From Lacticaseibacillus suilingensis (GTDB lineage Bacteria; Bacillota; Bacilli; Lactobacillales; Lactobacillaceae), in the NCBI RefSeq assembly GCF_016861845.1, contig NZ_BOLV01000001.1:62001-126000 (forward strand): a stretch of 64,000 bases of DNA, in the 5' to 3' direction. The number at the start of each line of letters is the position of its first letter. The stretch's first letter is position 1. This document shows, one piece after another, positions 44,656 to 53,851 of the stretch. A model generated the notes under the pieces. The model did not search any database. It saw only the letters and a program-made list of their open reading frames with translations, and was not told the origin of the DNA. A program made the translations under genes and the position numbers.

Positions 44656-45324
44656 ATGGCGTATGAGGATAAATATCATTTAACGCGTGATTTGAATCGG
44701 CGTTATGCGCGGAGTAATTTTGATGCGCTCGTTCATACCAATTCTCGGTTTGAAGGCATCAACACCACCTTGCCACAAACTCAGGCCATTATGCGGGGGC
44801 TTGGTGTCAATGGCGTCTCCCTTGACGATAGCAATACCATTGTTCAGATCAAACGTGGTTGGGACTATATCACCCAAGAGGATGATCCCATTTCGCTTCA
44901 GATTGAACAGAATATCAATTTAATCGTGGCGAAATATGATGCCTTGGTTCCTGGTGAGCTCCGCAGCGGTCAAGGAGCAGTCGACATTGGCGATGAAAAC
45001 GATTGGGTGCCGCCGATGATTGATGAACAAGCAGAAGAAAAATGGTTGACTGAGCTCATGGCGTCAGATAAATCCACCACAGAAAAGGCCATGCGACTCA
45101 TGTATCACGACATGCGCCAGCAGATTTTCTGGGATGGCAATAAACGGTCAGCCACGCTTGCTGCTAATAAAGTGATGATTGATGGCGGTGCCGGTTTAAT
45201 TAATGTCCCGCTCACCATCTGGAGTGAGTGGAATGAATTAATTGCCGCTTTTTACAAGAGTGGTAAAGAAAAGCCCTTGCTTGACTGGACTTACGACCAT
45301 GCTGTGCAAGGCGTGAAACTGTAA
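44656..45324 (+). CDS. Fic-domain protein with catalytic His replaced by Gln
   Basis: The 222-residue protein has a Fic fold. The active-site loop reads QIFWDGNKRSATLAANKVM (~156-174), where the consensus is HxFx(D/E)GN(G/K)R; the catalytic His is Gln, while the phosphate-binding DGNKR is intact. The N-terminus carries NSRFEGINTTLPQT (~29-42), resembling the inhibitory helix of class II Fic proteins with its Glu. Normal Fic proteins transfer AMP to targets; without the His this one may be inactive or do different chemistry. No antitoxin gene is next to it. It stands alone between two terminators and is AT-richer than its neighbours. Confidence 0.85.
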   Translation: MAYEDKYHLTRDLNRRYARSNFDALVHTNSRFEGINTTLPQTQAIMRGLGVNGVSLDDSNTIVQIKRGWDYITQEDDPISLQIEQNINLIVAKYDALVPGELRSGQGAVDIGDENDWVPPMIDEQAEEKWLTELMASDKSTTEKAMRLMYHDMRQQIFWDGNKRSATLAANKVMIDGGAGLINVPLTIWSEWNELIAAFYKSGKEKPLLDWTYDHAVQGVKL

Positions 45325-45335
45325 TACGGTAGCCT

Positions 45336-45385
45336 AAACAAACAGCGCCATGAATCCTGCTTCGGGTTCATGGCGTTGTTTGTTT
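45336..45385. terminator. Bidirectional terminator
   Basis: AAACAAACAGCGCCATGAA pairs with TTCATGGCGTTGTTTGTTT, reaching into the end of the convergent FMN reductase gene. Confidence 0.88.
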
Positions 45386-45944
45386 ATGAGGTTAATCGTT
45401 CAAAAAAGGCGATGTAGCGCTCGACAATCAGGCTGAAGAAATCCACGGTGTCAGGCTTGAAGTGAGGCTTGCCACCATCTTCACTCAGGTGCGCGTTCAC
45501 GTTGCCGATATAAGCTTCCGGTTGCTGGAGAGTCGGCATGTCGAGGAAGGTCAACGTTTGGCGAATGCTGTTGTTGGCGGCGTACCCGCCAATTGCGCCA
45601 GGCGAGGCCGTGACCACCAGCGCCGGTTTGCCAGCAAAGACATTCTGGCCCCGCGGCCGTGAGCCGACATCGAAGGCGTTTTTCAACACTGCCGGGACGC
45701 CGCGATTATATTCAGGACTGAAAATCAGAATACCAGCCACGCCTTGGACCGTTTGCCGAAAGTCGGTCCAAGCCACTGGCGGCTGTGTGGTGTCCAAGTC
45801 TTCATTGTAAAAGGGTAAATGCGCGATGGCGATTTCCGTCACGTCATACTGGCTGGGAATCAGCGAGCGAAAAGTGTCGGCGACGATGCGGTTATACGAA
45901 TTTTGCCGCAAGCTACCGACTAGAATACCAAGCGTTTGCGTCAT
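45384..45944 (-). CDS. NAD(P)H-dependent FMN reductase
   Basis: The 186-residue flavodoxin-like reductase has GILVGSLRQNSYNRIV (FMN phosphate loop, ~6-21) and FSPEYNRGVPAVLKNAFD (~75-92). It reduces FMN, quinones or azo compounds using NAD(P)H. Its ATG follows AAAGGAGG. A second enzyme of this family lies at 58.4 kb. Confidence 0.9.
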   Translation of the reverse strand: MTQTLGILVGSLRQNSYNRIVADTFRSLIPSQYDVTEIAIAHLPFYNEDLDTTQPPVAWTDFRQTVQGVAGILIFSPEYNRGVPAVLKNAFDVGSRPRGQNVFAGKPALVVTASPGAIGGYAANNSIRQTLTFLDMPTLQQPEAYIGNVNAHLSEDGGKPHFKPDTVDFFSLIVERYIAFFERLTS

Positions 45945-46006
45945 ACTGTGCCTCCTTTAAGCGTTCCAATAACGCGCTTTTTATACGAGGCAGATGGCCC
46001 GGGCCG

Positions 46007-46564
46007 CTAATGATTTGCTTGCAGCATGCCGGCGCTCCGGGTGATGACCTGAGCGATTTGGGCCGGGGTTTGCTGGGCGCCGGTTTGCAGCCAGCGGGTG
46101 ATCACGCGCACCGCGCCGCTGAGGAAGAATTCGAAATAGTAGGCCAAAACCGCCGGATCGTGTTCATTGAACCGTGTCGCATAATCTTTCAGCGAGGCCG
46201 CTTTGATTGGCAGCAGCAGCGCTTGGAGCACCGGGCTTTCGGTGAGTTCACTGATGATAATGGCGGTGGCAGTTTCGTTTTGCTTGAGTAAGGTCAGAAT
46301 CTGAGTGAGCCAAGCCGCTGGACTGGCATCCTGCTGGTCGATGAGGGCGGTGACCTTGGCGACGAGGTCGGTTTCGATCACCGCAAATAAATCAGCCGGA
46401 TCGCGGTAGTGGGTATAGAACGTGCCGCGATTCACATCGGCCACCTGGCAGATTTCCGTCACGGTGATGTGCGCCAGAGGCTTGGTTTGGAGGAGCTGCA
46501 GCAACGCGGCTTGCAGCTGCTGCTTGGTCGCTTGCGCGCGGCGATTATTTTTAGTGCCAACCAT
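46007..46564 (-). CDS. TetR-family repressor
   Basis: The 185-residue protein has the N-terminal helix-turn-helix ITVTEICQVADVNRGTFYTHYRDPADLF (~34-61) of TetR regulators. The C-terminal half is helical and of the TetR_C type common in Firmicutes. It is divergent from an ABC transporter operon, and a perfect 7-2-7 palindrome lies on that operon's promoter, so it most likely represses the transporter. Confidence 0.9.
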   Translation of the reverse strand: MVGTKNNRRAQATKQQLQAALLQLLQTKPLAHITVTEICQVADVNRGTFYTHYRDPADLFAVIETDLVAKVTALIDQQDASPAAWLTQILTLLKQNETATAIIISELTESPVLQALLLPIKAASLKDYATRFNEHDPAVLAYYFEFFLSGAVRVITRWLQTGAQQTPAQIAQVITRSAGMLQANH

Positions 46565-46633
46565 GATTTTTCCTTCTTTCCAACATTAAACGGTGGGGTG
46601 TTGATTTAATGACAGATGGGCGGTGATTGGCGG

Positions 46634-46673
46634 TTGCACCAGCCGCCTGAACCTTGCATAATAATCTTATTAT
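46634..46673 (+). promoter_or_regulatory. Transporter promoter with TetR operator candidate
   Basis: TTGCAC (46634-46639) and CATAAT (46657-46662) are 17 bases apart. ATAATAA-TC-TTATTAT (46658-46673), a perfect inverted repeat, overlaps the -10. Confidence 0.65.
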
Positions 46674-46706
46674 ACCAACAGTGTGTTGAAAAGATGGAGG
46701 CTGGTC

Positions 46707-47408
46707 ATGGCATATATCGAAGTTTGCAATGAAACCAAGCAGTATCAAATGGGCGAAACCAAAATTCTCGCCAACAATGATGTGTCGTTCAACTGTGAGG
46801 AAGGCCAACTGACGGTGATTCTGGGCCCCAGTGGTGCCGGCAAGTCGACGGTGCTGAACATTTTAGGCGGGATGGATGTGCCCACCAGTGGCCAAGTCGT
46901 GGTCGATGGCGTTGATATTGCGCGCTTCAATGATAAGCAGCTCACCGCGTACCGCCGTGATAGTGTCGGCTTCGTCTTCCAGTTTTACAACCTGATTCCC
47001 AACCTCACCACCAAAGAAAACGTTGAACTGGCCAACTCCATCGTGCCAGATGCCTTGGACGCTGAGGCCACGCTTAAGGCGGTGGGGCTGGGTGATCGCA
47101 TTGATAATTTTCCCTCGCAGCTCTCCGGCGGCGAGCAGCAGCGCGTCGCGATTGCGCGCGCCTTGGCCAAAAACCCGAAGCTCCTGCTGTGCGATGAACC
47201 AACCGGTGCGTTGGACTATGAAACCGGCAAGCAGGTCCTCCAGTTGCTGCAAGATGCTTCCCGCCGCGATGGCAAAACCGTGCTGATCATCAGCCACAAT
47301 GCCGCTTTGGCCAAAATGGCGGATCGGGTGATTCGCATAAATGACGGCCGGGTCCGGTCAGTGGTGGATAATCCGAACCCAACGCCAGTCGCCGAGATCG
47401 AATGGTAA
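46707..47408 (+). CDS. ABC transporter ATP-binding protein (MacB/LolD type)
   Basis: The 233-residue ATPase has Walker [10 protein letters not shown] (~39-47), Q-loop [10 protein letters not shown], signature [15 protein letters not shown], Walker [13 protein letters not shown] and switch His ISHNAAL. It is the energy subunit for the large FtsX-like permease that follows 13 bases later. ATG 46707 follows ATGGAGG; the earlier in-frame ATG has no site. Confidence 0.95.
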   Translation: MAYIEVCNETKQYQMGETKILANNDVSFNCEEGQLTVILGPSGAGKSTVLNILGGMDVPTSGQVVVDGVDIARFNDKQLTAYRRDSVGFVFQFYNLIPNLTTKENVELANSIVPDALDAEATLKAVGLGDRIDNFPSQLSGGEQQRVAIARALAKNPKLLLCDEPTGALDYETGKQVLQLLQDASRRDGKTVLIISHNAALAKMADRVIRINDGRVRSVVDNPNPTPVAEIEW

Positions 47409-47421
47409 GGGGGCGGCGTTC

Positions 47422-50031
47422 ATGACTCCCATGCACCGTAATATGTGGCGTGAAATTGGCGCCAATAAAGGCCGCTTCGTCGCCATTGTGTTGATTATTT
47501 TGCTTGGTACTTTGACCTTCGTCGGCATTCAAGGCGCCGGTCCGGGTCTGACGGATTCGATGGATCAAACCGTGAAGAATGAGCACCTTAGTGATGTGCA
47601 GCTCTTTTCGTCGACCGGGTTCACAGCGGCCGATGTCCGTACCGCCGAAAAGGTCAGCGGCGCCCAAGCTGAGCTGGTCAAGTTCAAGTATGTTACCGGC
47701 GGCAAAGATGACTGGGCGATTGCGCTTTACGGTTACCAAAAAGTCGCCAAGCAAAATCAGCTGGTGCTACGCAGTGGCCACTTGCCCAAGCAGGCCAACC
47801 AAATCGTGTTGGATCAACGCGCCAAGGCCGATTACGGGTACAAACTAGGCCAAACCTTGACCTTCAGCAAAGATGCCAAACTCAAGCAACGAACCTACAA
47901 GATTGTCGGCTTTGCCGATTCCCCGCAGTATGTCGACAATAACGAGCGCGGCGCCGCCAATGTCGGGGATGGCAAGGTCCGCTTTTTCGCTTACATTCCC
48001 GCCCAGGAAATGAATTCGGCGGTGGCCACGCAGCTTAACGTCGGCTTTGCCAGTTTGCAAAGCAAGAACAGCTATGCGGCAAGTTACCAAAGCGCGGTGG
48101 CGAAGCAAAAGGCGGCGTTAAAGCGGGTGTTCAAAGCCCGAGCTAAAACTCGCAGCGCTGCCTTGTATGCGCAAGCACTCGCCCCCATCACGGCGCAGGA
48201 AACCAAGCTTCAAGCGGCGCAAAGCCAATTGGACGCTGGACTGGCGCAAGTCAAAGCCGCTTCTGGCGGCCAGGTGACCACGACGCCTGAGCTCACGGCG
48301 CAGCAGGCCCAGCTCACGGCCGCCACCAAGAAGTTGGCGGCCGCGAAGCAGGAGGCCAAAACAGCGACCCAAACCACATACACCTGGCAAACCCGCGAAG
48401 ATCTCCCTGGCTTTTCCGCATTTGGCGACAGTGCGGACCGGATTGCCGCGATTGCCAATGTCTTCCCGGTGTTCTTCTTCCTGATTGCGGCGCTGATTAC
48501 CTTCACCACCATCACTCGCATGGTCGAAGAAGCCCGCGGGCAAATCGGCACCTTCAAGGCGTTGGGCTTTGGGCGCTTGGCGATTGCCCGTAACTACATC
48601 GTTTATGCCCTGATGGCAGGCCTGCTCGGCGGGATCATTGGCGGCGTGGCCGGCAATCTTACGCTGCCACGCTTCATTGTGTCGCTTTATGATGCGGTCA
48701 TTCCCATGACCGCCACCATTCCGGTGATGACCGGCAGTCTTGTGATTGCGGTGGCCTTTTCGCTGGTGGCAACAGTAGGCGCGGCAGCCCTGGTCACGCA
48801 CCGCGAGTTGGCAGAGCGGCCGGCTGAGCTGATGCGGCCGCGCGCTCCGAAATCGGCGAAACGGATTTTGCTCGAGCGCATTCGCCCGCTGTGGCGGCAC
48901 TTGAGCTTCAACGAAAAAGTCTCTTATCGCAACTTGTTCCGCTACAAGAGTCGGATGATCATGACGATTGTCGGCATTGCTGGCGGTACCGGCCTGATTT
49001 TGACCGGCTTTGGCCTGCGCGATTCGATTAGCGCCACCGGCAGTCAGCAGTACGGCCAAGTGTTCCACTACGATGCCACGGTGGCGTTGGCGGCGGCGAA
49101 TAAGCAAACTGCCGCCATCGACCTGATCAAAGCCAGTGGCAAGTATCAAAGTAGTTTGCCGATTAACCAAACCAGCGGCAAGGCGCAGGCCAACGGTGAA
49201 CAGATTAATGATATCAATCTGTTTACGCCGCGCGCCGGGCACTTCAGGCGCTACGTGACCTTGGCCAATCAGGGCAAAACGTATGCGCTGCCCACGCAAG
49301 GCTTGGTCATTAGTCAAAAAATCGCCAACAAGCTGCAAGTGAAAACTGGCGACACGGTGACTTTTACCCGCGCGGGCAAAAAAGCGGTCAAGATCAAGGT
49401 GAGCGGCGTCACCACGAACTACATCGGGGTGTTCGCCTACATGAGTCCCAAGGCGTACACCGAAGCCTTTGGCCAGGCGCCAACCACCAATGCGTTATTG
49501 GTGAAGCTGGCCAAAATGTCTGATCAGCAGCGGCAGCAATTGGCGCATCGCTTGCTTAAGGATGAAGCGGCGCTGGGGACTAGCTTTAAGGCTGATGCGA
49601 CCCAAAGCATCAGTAACATGGGGACTTCGCTTAATCCCATTGTCTTCATTTTCATCCTGCTATCTGGGATTTTGTCCTTCGTCGTGTTGTATAACTTAAC
49701 CAACATCAACGTCTCCGAGCGCATTCGCGAACTGTCCACCATCAAGGTCCTAGGGTTCTACGACCGCGAAGTGACCATGTACATTGTGCGGGAAAACATT
49801 GTGATGACGCTGGTCGGGATTGTCTTTGGCTATGGGGTCGGGTACGGCTTGCTCCGGTACATTTTGCATCAGGCCGAAACCACCCAGGTCATTTTCCCAG
49901 TGCTGCTGAACGCGATGAGCTATGTTTGGGCGACGCTGCTCATGCTCGCGTTCACCGGGATCGTGATGCTGGTCACCCATAAGCGGCTGCAGCGGATCGA
50001 CATGGTTGGGGCGTTGAAATCTAACGAATAA
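47422..50031 (+). CDS. FtsX-family ABC permease with large extracellular domains
   Basis: The 869-residue protein has a first membrane helix (~15-35), a ~320-residue extracellular part that includes a likely coiled coil (~225-325, Ala/Gln/Lys-rich), and three helices with FtsX signature GQIGTFKALGFGRLAIARNYI (~372-392). After a linker and another helix comes a second extracellular domain and a last FtsX unit (IRELSTIKVLGFYDREVTMYI, ~772-792). Such transporters move lipids, peptides or antimicrobials, or act as sensors; the substrate is unknown. Forms one operon with the ATPase. Confidence 0.93.
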   Translation: MTPMHRNMWREIGANKGRFVAIVLIILLGTLTFVGIQGAGPGLTDSMDQTVKNEHLSDVQLFSSTGFTAADVRTAEKVSGAQAELVKFKYVTGGKDDWAIALYGYQKVAKQNQLVLRSGHLPKQANQIVLDQRAKADYGYKLGQTLTFSKDAKLKQRTYKIVGFADSPQYVDNNERGAANVGDGKVRFFAYIPAQEMNSAVATQLNVGFASLQSKNSYAASYQSAVAKQKAALKRVFKARAKTRSAALYAQALAPITAQETKLQAAQSQLDAGLAQVKAASGGQVTTTPELTAQQAQLTAATKKLAAAKQEAKTATQTTYTWQTREDLPGFSAFGDSADRIAAIANVFPVFFFLIAALITFTTITRMVEEARGQIGTFKALGFGRLAIARNYIVYALMAGLLGGIIGGVAGNLTLPRFIVSLYDAVIPMTATIPVMTGSLVIAVAFSLVATVGAAALVTHRELAERPAELMRPRAPKSAKRILLERIRPLWRHLSFNEKVSYRNLFRYKSRMIMTIVGIAGGTGLILTGFGLRDSISATGSQQYGQVFHYDATVALAAANKQTAAIDLIKASGKYQSSLPINQTSGKAQANGEQINDINLFTPRAGHFRRYVTLANQGKTYALPTQGLVISQKIANKLQVKTGDTVTFTRAGKKAVKIKVSGVTTNYIGVFAYMSPKAYTEAFGQAPTTNALLVKLAKMSDQQRQQLAHRLLKDEAALGTSFKADATQSISNMGTSLNPIVFIFILLSGILSFVVLYNLTNINVSERIRELSTIKVLGFYDREVTMYIVRENIVMTLVGIVFGYGVGYGLLRYILHQAETTQVIFPVLLNAMSYVWATLLMLAFTGIVMLVTHKRLQRIDMVGALKSNE

Positions 50032-50040
50032 GGGTAAACA

Positions 50041-50071
50041 AAGACCACCGGCACAGTCGGTGGTCTTTTTT
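50041..50071. terminator. Terminator of the FtsX-type ABC operon
   Basis: AAGACCACCG pairs with CGGTGGTCTT, followed by TTTTT. Confidence 0.9.
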
Positions 50072-50085
50072 GCGGAGGCAAGTGC

Positions 50086-50526
50086 TTATTCGCCTAGGTT
50101 GGCATCGTCAGTGAACTGATCCACCAGCTGGAAGGAGACATTTTCGTTATCCTTCAGCAGCTTGGCCACCGGACATTCATCTAGCGCGGTGGCAATCAGC
50201 CGTTGAGCGTCGGCTTCATCATGCTGCGGCATTTGAATTTGGGCCGCCACCAAAAACTGATACCCAGGTTGGTCGCGGGTGATGTCGATGCGCACCCGGA
50301 CCTTGGAGTCTTCCGGCGTATGTTCGCGCGCCTCAATCAGGCGAATGGTGGCGTTGAAGCAAGTGGCCAAAGCAAAACCGATGAATTGCTCAGGATTGGT
50401 GCCAGGCGCGGCGATCAGCGAGCTGGATACCCCGAGCGCCAGGCCTTCATCGCCTTCAACGAAGCTGGTACCGGTTAAGCCATTGTGATTTTGGACGAAG
50501 GTATGATACAGCGACACATTACTCAT
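50086..50526 (-). CDS. OsmC/Ohr family peroxiredoxin-like protein
   Basis: The 146-residue protein has the two family cysteines, in ALATCFNATIRL (~residue 57) and DECPVAKLL (~121), expected to reduce organic peroxides with thiol help. ATG 50526 is set by the strong AAGGAGGGG upstream; a longer frame is not supported. Single-gene unit. Confidence 0.9.
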   Translation of the reverse strand: MSNVSLYHTFVQNHNGLTGTSFVEGDEGLALGVSSSLIAAPGTNPEQFIGFALATCFNATIRLIEAREHTPEDSKVRVRIDITRDQPGYQFLVAAQIQMPQHDEADAQRLIATALDECPVAKLLKDNENVSFQLVDQFTDDANLGE

Positions 50527-50594
50527 GCAAATCCCCTCCTTAGGTTGTTGCCTTGAGGGTAGCACAACGCCGGCAGTTCGTCTGGTTTGAACGC

Positions 50595-52082
50595 TTATGC
50601 TTGCACGGGTTCAAGCGTCACGATTTTGGTGGCGACGCGGTCAATGAAGGTCTGGTCATGTTCGATGAACAGCAGCGTCGGCTGGTTGGCCTGCAGGCTT
50701 TGTGCCAGTTGGTCTTGATTGTACAAGTCGAGGTAGTTCAAGGGTTCATCCCACACCAACATATTGGCCGGCGTGACTAATGAGCGTGCCAGTTCGACTT
50801 TTTTCTGCTGGCCCATGCTCAGTTGCTCAATGGGGGTGGTGAAGGCAGTGCGCTCCAGGCCCAGTTTCTTGAGGTTATTAAGCAGGCTTTCGTAATCCAA
50901 ATGATGGACGGCGGCGAAGTCCTTCAGGAGGCCGCGGTTATCTGGCACCTGGCGCATCAAGCTCAACTGCAGATGCGGCTGGGTGATGTTGCCGGTGGTG
51001 GTGCCGGCGAACTGACCGAGCACGGCGCGCAGCAGCGAGGACTTGCCAATCCCATTGGGGCCGACCAAGGCCACGCGTTCGCCAGGCCGGACATCAAAGG
51101 ACACCGGCTTGAACAGTGGCTGCTCGTAGCCAACGGTTAAATCAACGACATGCAGGTAAGGGTCGTGGTGGTCAGGGAGGGTGTTGATGGTGAGGGCTGG
51201 GACGTCCTCGATATTTTTGAGCAGCTTCGACTTGGCATCGATTTCCTTATCCATTCGATGCTCGAGGTTAAGGCGCTTTTTCATTTCCCGCGTGGCCATG
51301 TGACTGATGCGACCGCGATCTTTGTGGGCGCTGTTGAATTCATGGCGGCTGCCGTTGATGTCTTTTTCACGGCTGTCGGCCCATTGCCCCTTGGCGCGGG
51401 CGCTTTGCTGCAGCCGGCCGATTTCGTGCTTGAGTTTGCTGTTTTCGGCTTGTTCAAAAGCGTTTTGGCGGTCGCGCGCTTCGGCGTAGACGTCATAGTT
51501 GCCTTGATAGAGCGTGATATCGGCTTTATCGATGGCCAAGGTATGATCAGTGGTCGCATTCAAAAAAGCGCGGTCGTGGCTGATGAGGATGAAACCGGAC
51601 TTTTGCTGAAGATATTGTGCCACTAACGCGCGGCTAGCCTGGTCCAGGTGATTGGTGGGCTCATCAATCAAGGCAAAGCCGCTGGCCTGCGTGAAGAGCA
51701 ATGCGAGGCGGACCTTGGTTTGCTCACCGCCGGATAGCGCCTGATACGGCCGCCACAGAATATCGGGATCGACGTGCATCAGATTAAGCTCACGTTCCAA
51801 TTCCCACTGCTCGGCGTCGCTGACGGCCTGCATGGCGTACAGCGTGAGCTGGCTTTCATCGGCAATCGGTTGGGGAAAATAGTTGAACGTGAGCGGCGTG
51901 GTGATTTGGCCGCGATACTCATGCTGATGCTGCAAGAGCTCCAGCAAGGTGGTTTTGCCCCGGCCGTTGCGTCCGACCAAACCAAGGTGCCAACGGGTAT
52001 CAAAGTTGAATGAGACATGGGAGAACAATTCCGGTTGGCCCGGATAGCCAAAAGATAAATCAGTTAATTCAATGGTCGCCAT
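50595..52082 (-). CDS. ABC-F protein of the Lsa/Vga-like antibiotic-resistance type
   Basis: The 495-residue protein has two nucleotide-binding domains and no membrane helices. Domain 1 has GRNGRGKTT, LSGGEQTKVRLALLF and ALIDEPTNHLD; domain 2 has GPNGIGKSS, LSMGQQKKVELARSL and VWDEPLNYLD. The linker (~180-300) is Lys/Arg/Glu-rich and helical. The DEPLNYLD ending and layout resemble Lsa/Vga/Msr-class proteins that free ribosomes from lincosamides, pleuromutilins or streptogramins; actual resistance is not proven. A structured leader precedes it, as in other ABC-F genes controlled by attenuation. Confidence 0.88.
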   Translation of the reverse strand: MATIELTDLSFGYPGQPELFSHVSFNFDTRWHLGLVGRNGRGKTTLLELLQHQHEYRGQITTPLTFNYFPQPIADESQLTLYAMQAVSDAEQWELERELNLMHVDPDILWRPYQALSGGEQTKVRLALLFTQASGFALIDEPTNHLDQASRALVAQYLQQKSGFILISHDRAFLNATTDHTLAIDKADITLYQGNYDVYAEARDRQNAFEQAENSKLKHEIGRLQQSARAKGQWADSREKDINGSRHEFNSAHKDRGRISHMATREMKKRLNLEHRMDKEIDAKSKLLKNIEDVPALTINTLPDHHDPYLHVVDLTVGYEQPLFKPVSFDVRPGERVALVGPNGIGKSSLLRAVLGQFAGTTTGNITQPHLQLSLMRQVPDNRGLLKDFAAVHHLDYESLLNNLKKLGLERTAFTTPIEQLSMGQQKKVELARSLVTPANMLVWDEPLNYLDLYNQDQLAQSLQANQPTLLFIEHDQTFIDRVATKIVTLEPVQA

Positions 52083-52330
52083 GAGGCAGCACATCCTTTC
52101 TAAAGGACGCGCCTGAAACAGGGGACACTGGGCTTGGCAGCACACAAAAAGGACCACGCCGAAACGTCGCCCTCTGAAAAATCAGTGAGCCGTTTCGGTA
52201 AGCCAAGCCAAAAGTGTCGAGATTCCTCCCCAGATTTCAGGGCTTCGACAAATTCGGTATTGGCTTACTTCAACGGCTTCACTTCCGATCGATTTAATAA
52301 TGAGATTATGCACGCTTGTTTGGAAAAAAG
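52083..52330 (-). promoter_or_regulatory. Structured leader of the ABC-F gene, possible attenuator
   Basis: On the minus strand CCGAAACG pairs with CGTTTCGG and is followed by CGTGGTCCTTTTT (possible terminator, ~52205-52150). GGCTTGGC just before this stem can instead pair with GCCAAGCC further downstream, an alternative fold. No clear regulatory peptide frame was seen. Inference from base pairing only. Confidence 0.45.
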
Positions 52331-52372
52331 CAACTGCGCACCCAAAATAACTGGTTATCCGGCGATTCTGGT

Positions 52373-52990
52373 TTAGAAGGCTTGGGCAATCGGCACGGTG
52401 CCGCTCGCGATTTTAATCGTCTCGCGATGCAGCTCCGACGTGACGGCTTCCACCAGCACAGTCGCGACATCTTGGCGGCTGATGGTGCCATTGGCCGCCG
52501 GCTGCAGCGTGATTTTGCCGGTGCCGGCTGCGTTGGTCAGCGCCACCGGCTGGACAATCACCCAATCGAGCATGGTGCGGGTCCGCAACCATTCATCGGC
52601 GTAGAACTTGGCGATGTAGTAGTCGTGCAGCACATCCGGCCACTGGTCACGAAGCTCGGCGTTAATCGTGCTGAGTTGAATAAACCGGGTCACGCCGGCT
52701 TGCTGGGCGGCGGCCATGGTTTTGACCGCGCCGTCCAAATCGATGGCCAGCAAGGATTTACCAGCAGAACCGGCAGCAAAAATCACGGCATCGGCGCCGG
52801 TCATTGCGGCTGCTAATTCATCAATCGGTTGGTTGAGATCAAAAGCCACCGGCGTGAAGGCACTGGAAGCCGCTGGCGCTTGACTAGCGGGATCGCGGTA
52901 GCCGCCCATGACTTCGCAGTCATTGGTGAGTAGCGTTTCGACAATTAATTGGCCCACTTGACCATGGGCGCCAACAACAAAGACTTTCAT
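52373..52990 (-). CDS. NAD(P)-binding Rossmann protein (atypical SDR)
   Basis: The 205-residue protein has VFVVGAHGQVGQLIVE (~3-18) and continues as the NmrA/YwnB/BVR-B-like short group (DAVIFAAGSAGKS, FIQLSTINAE). AAGGAGG precedes ATG. It lies just downstream of an aldo/keto reductase gene, 18 bases apart, probably one operon. Substrate unknown. Confidence 0.85.
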   Translation of the reverse strand: MKVFVVGAHGQVGQLIVETLLTNDCEVMGGYRDPASQAPAASSAFTPVAFDLNQPIDELAAAMTGADAVIFAAGSAGKSLLAIDLDGAVKTMAAAQQAGVTRFIQLSTINAELRDQWPDVLHDYYIAKFYADEWLRTRTMLDWVIVQPVALTNAAGTGKITLQPAANGTISRQDVATVLVEAVTSELHRETIKIASGTVPIAQAF

Positions 52991-53008
52991 CTGGATAACC
53001 TCCTTGAA

Positions 53009-53851
53009 TTAGAGCGATTGCAAAGCAATTTTAGCCGTCGGTGCCGGGAAGGCGGCATCGATGATCGCTTCATCGGCGGGCGTTAAGGTTGCGGTCAGCG
53101 CCTCGAGATTAGCGGCCATATGGGCAGGATTGCTGGTTTTGACCAGTGGCAAAACAGCGTCGCGGCCGGCCCAGGCCAGGAGTAGTTGGTGCGCACTCAG
53201 GTGTTTGGCTTTGGCTAGGGCTTGGACGCTGGCTGTTAGCTTGATCTGATGCCCGTCACCTGAGCCAAAGGGTGAGTAGCCGAGCATCGGTAGCTGATGG
53301 CGCCGTTGGTACGGCAGTAAATCATATTCAATGCCGCGGGCGGTCGGATTGTAAAGCACCTCATTAGCAGCGAGGTTCGCGCCTTTGGCAAACGCGCGAA
53401 CCGATTCCAAATCGGCCACATCAAAGTTGGAAACCCCGTAAGCGCGGATCAAGCCTTCTTTTTGCAGCGCCACTAGGCCAGCCATGGTCTCGGCGATGGG
53501 TGTAGTGCCAGGCCAGTGTAGCAGGTACAAGTCGAGGTAGTCGGTGTGCAGCCGGTGCAAACTGGCCAGCAGCGACTGGCGCATCAGCTTAGCCGTGGCA
53601 TGCCACGGGTAAAACTTTGACACTACGAACAAATTTTCCCGTGAGTAATCGGGAAGCACCTGCCCAATCAGCGTTTCCGCGCGGCCTTCGCCGTACATTT
53701 CGGCGGTATCAATCAAGGTCAGACCGGCATCTAGACCAGCGCGCAAGGCCGCTTGTTCCTGCTGACTTTGCGTAGCGTTGCCTTCACCCACATGCCAGGT
53801 GCCGATGCCTAAAGCCGGTACGGTTTGCCCAGCGATGGTCATAGTTTTCAT
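53009..53851 (-). CDS. Aldo/keto reductase
   Basis: The 280-residue (beta/alpha)8 NADPH reductase has the catalytic tetrad: Asp and Tyr in LIDTAEMYGEG (~41-51), Lys in VVSKFYP (~71), His in LYLLHWPG (~106). ATG 53851 follows GCAGGAGG. Upstream in-frame sequence overlaps the divergent gene's promoter and is not coding. Forms an operon with the Rossmann protein gene. Confidence 0.92.
   Translation of the reverse strand: MKTMTIAGQTVPALGIGTWHVGEGNATQSQQEQAALRAGLDAGLTLIDTAEMYGEGRAETLIGQVLPDYSRENLFVVSKFYPWHATAKLMRQSLLASLHRLHTDYLDLYLLHWPGTTPIAETMAGLVALQKEGLIRAYGVSNFDVADLESVRAFAKGANLAANEVLYNPTARGIEYDLLPYQRRHQLPMLGYSPFGSGDGHQIKLTASVQALAKAKHLSAHQLLLAWAGRDAVLPLVKTSNPAHMAANLEALTATLTPADEAIIDAAFPAPTAKIALQSL

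Noticed and set aside
44656-45324. Toxin-antitoxin (Fic/Doc) pair
   Set aside because: No small antitoxin gene lies up- or downstream; cspA and an FMN reductase flank it beyond terminators, and the catalytic His is missing.
48118-49338. 406-residue frame opposite the FtsX-type permease gene
   Set aside because: It is an antisense shadow of high-GC coding sequence; composition is His/Gln/Arg-biased and no family motif or ribosome site is seen.
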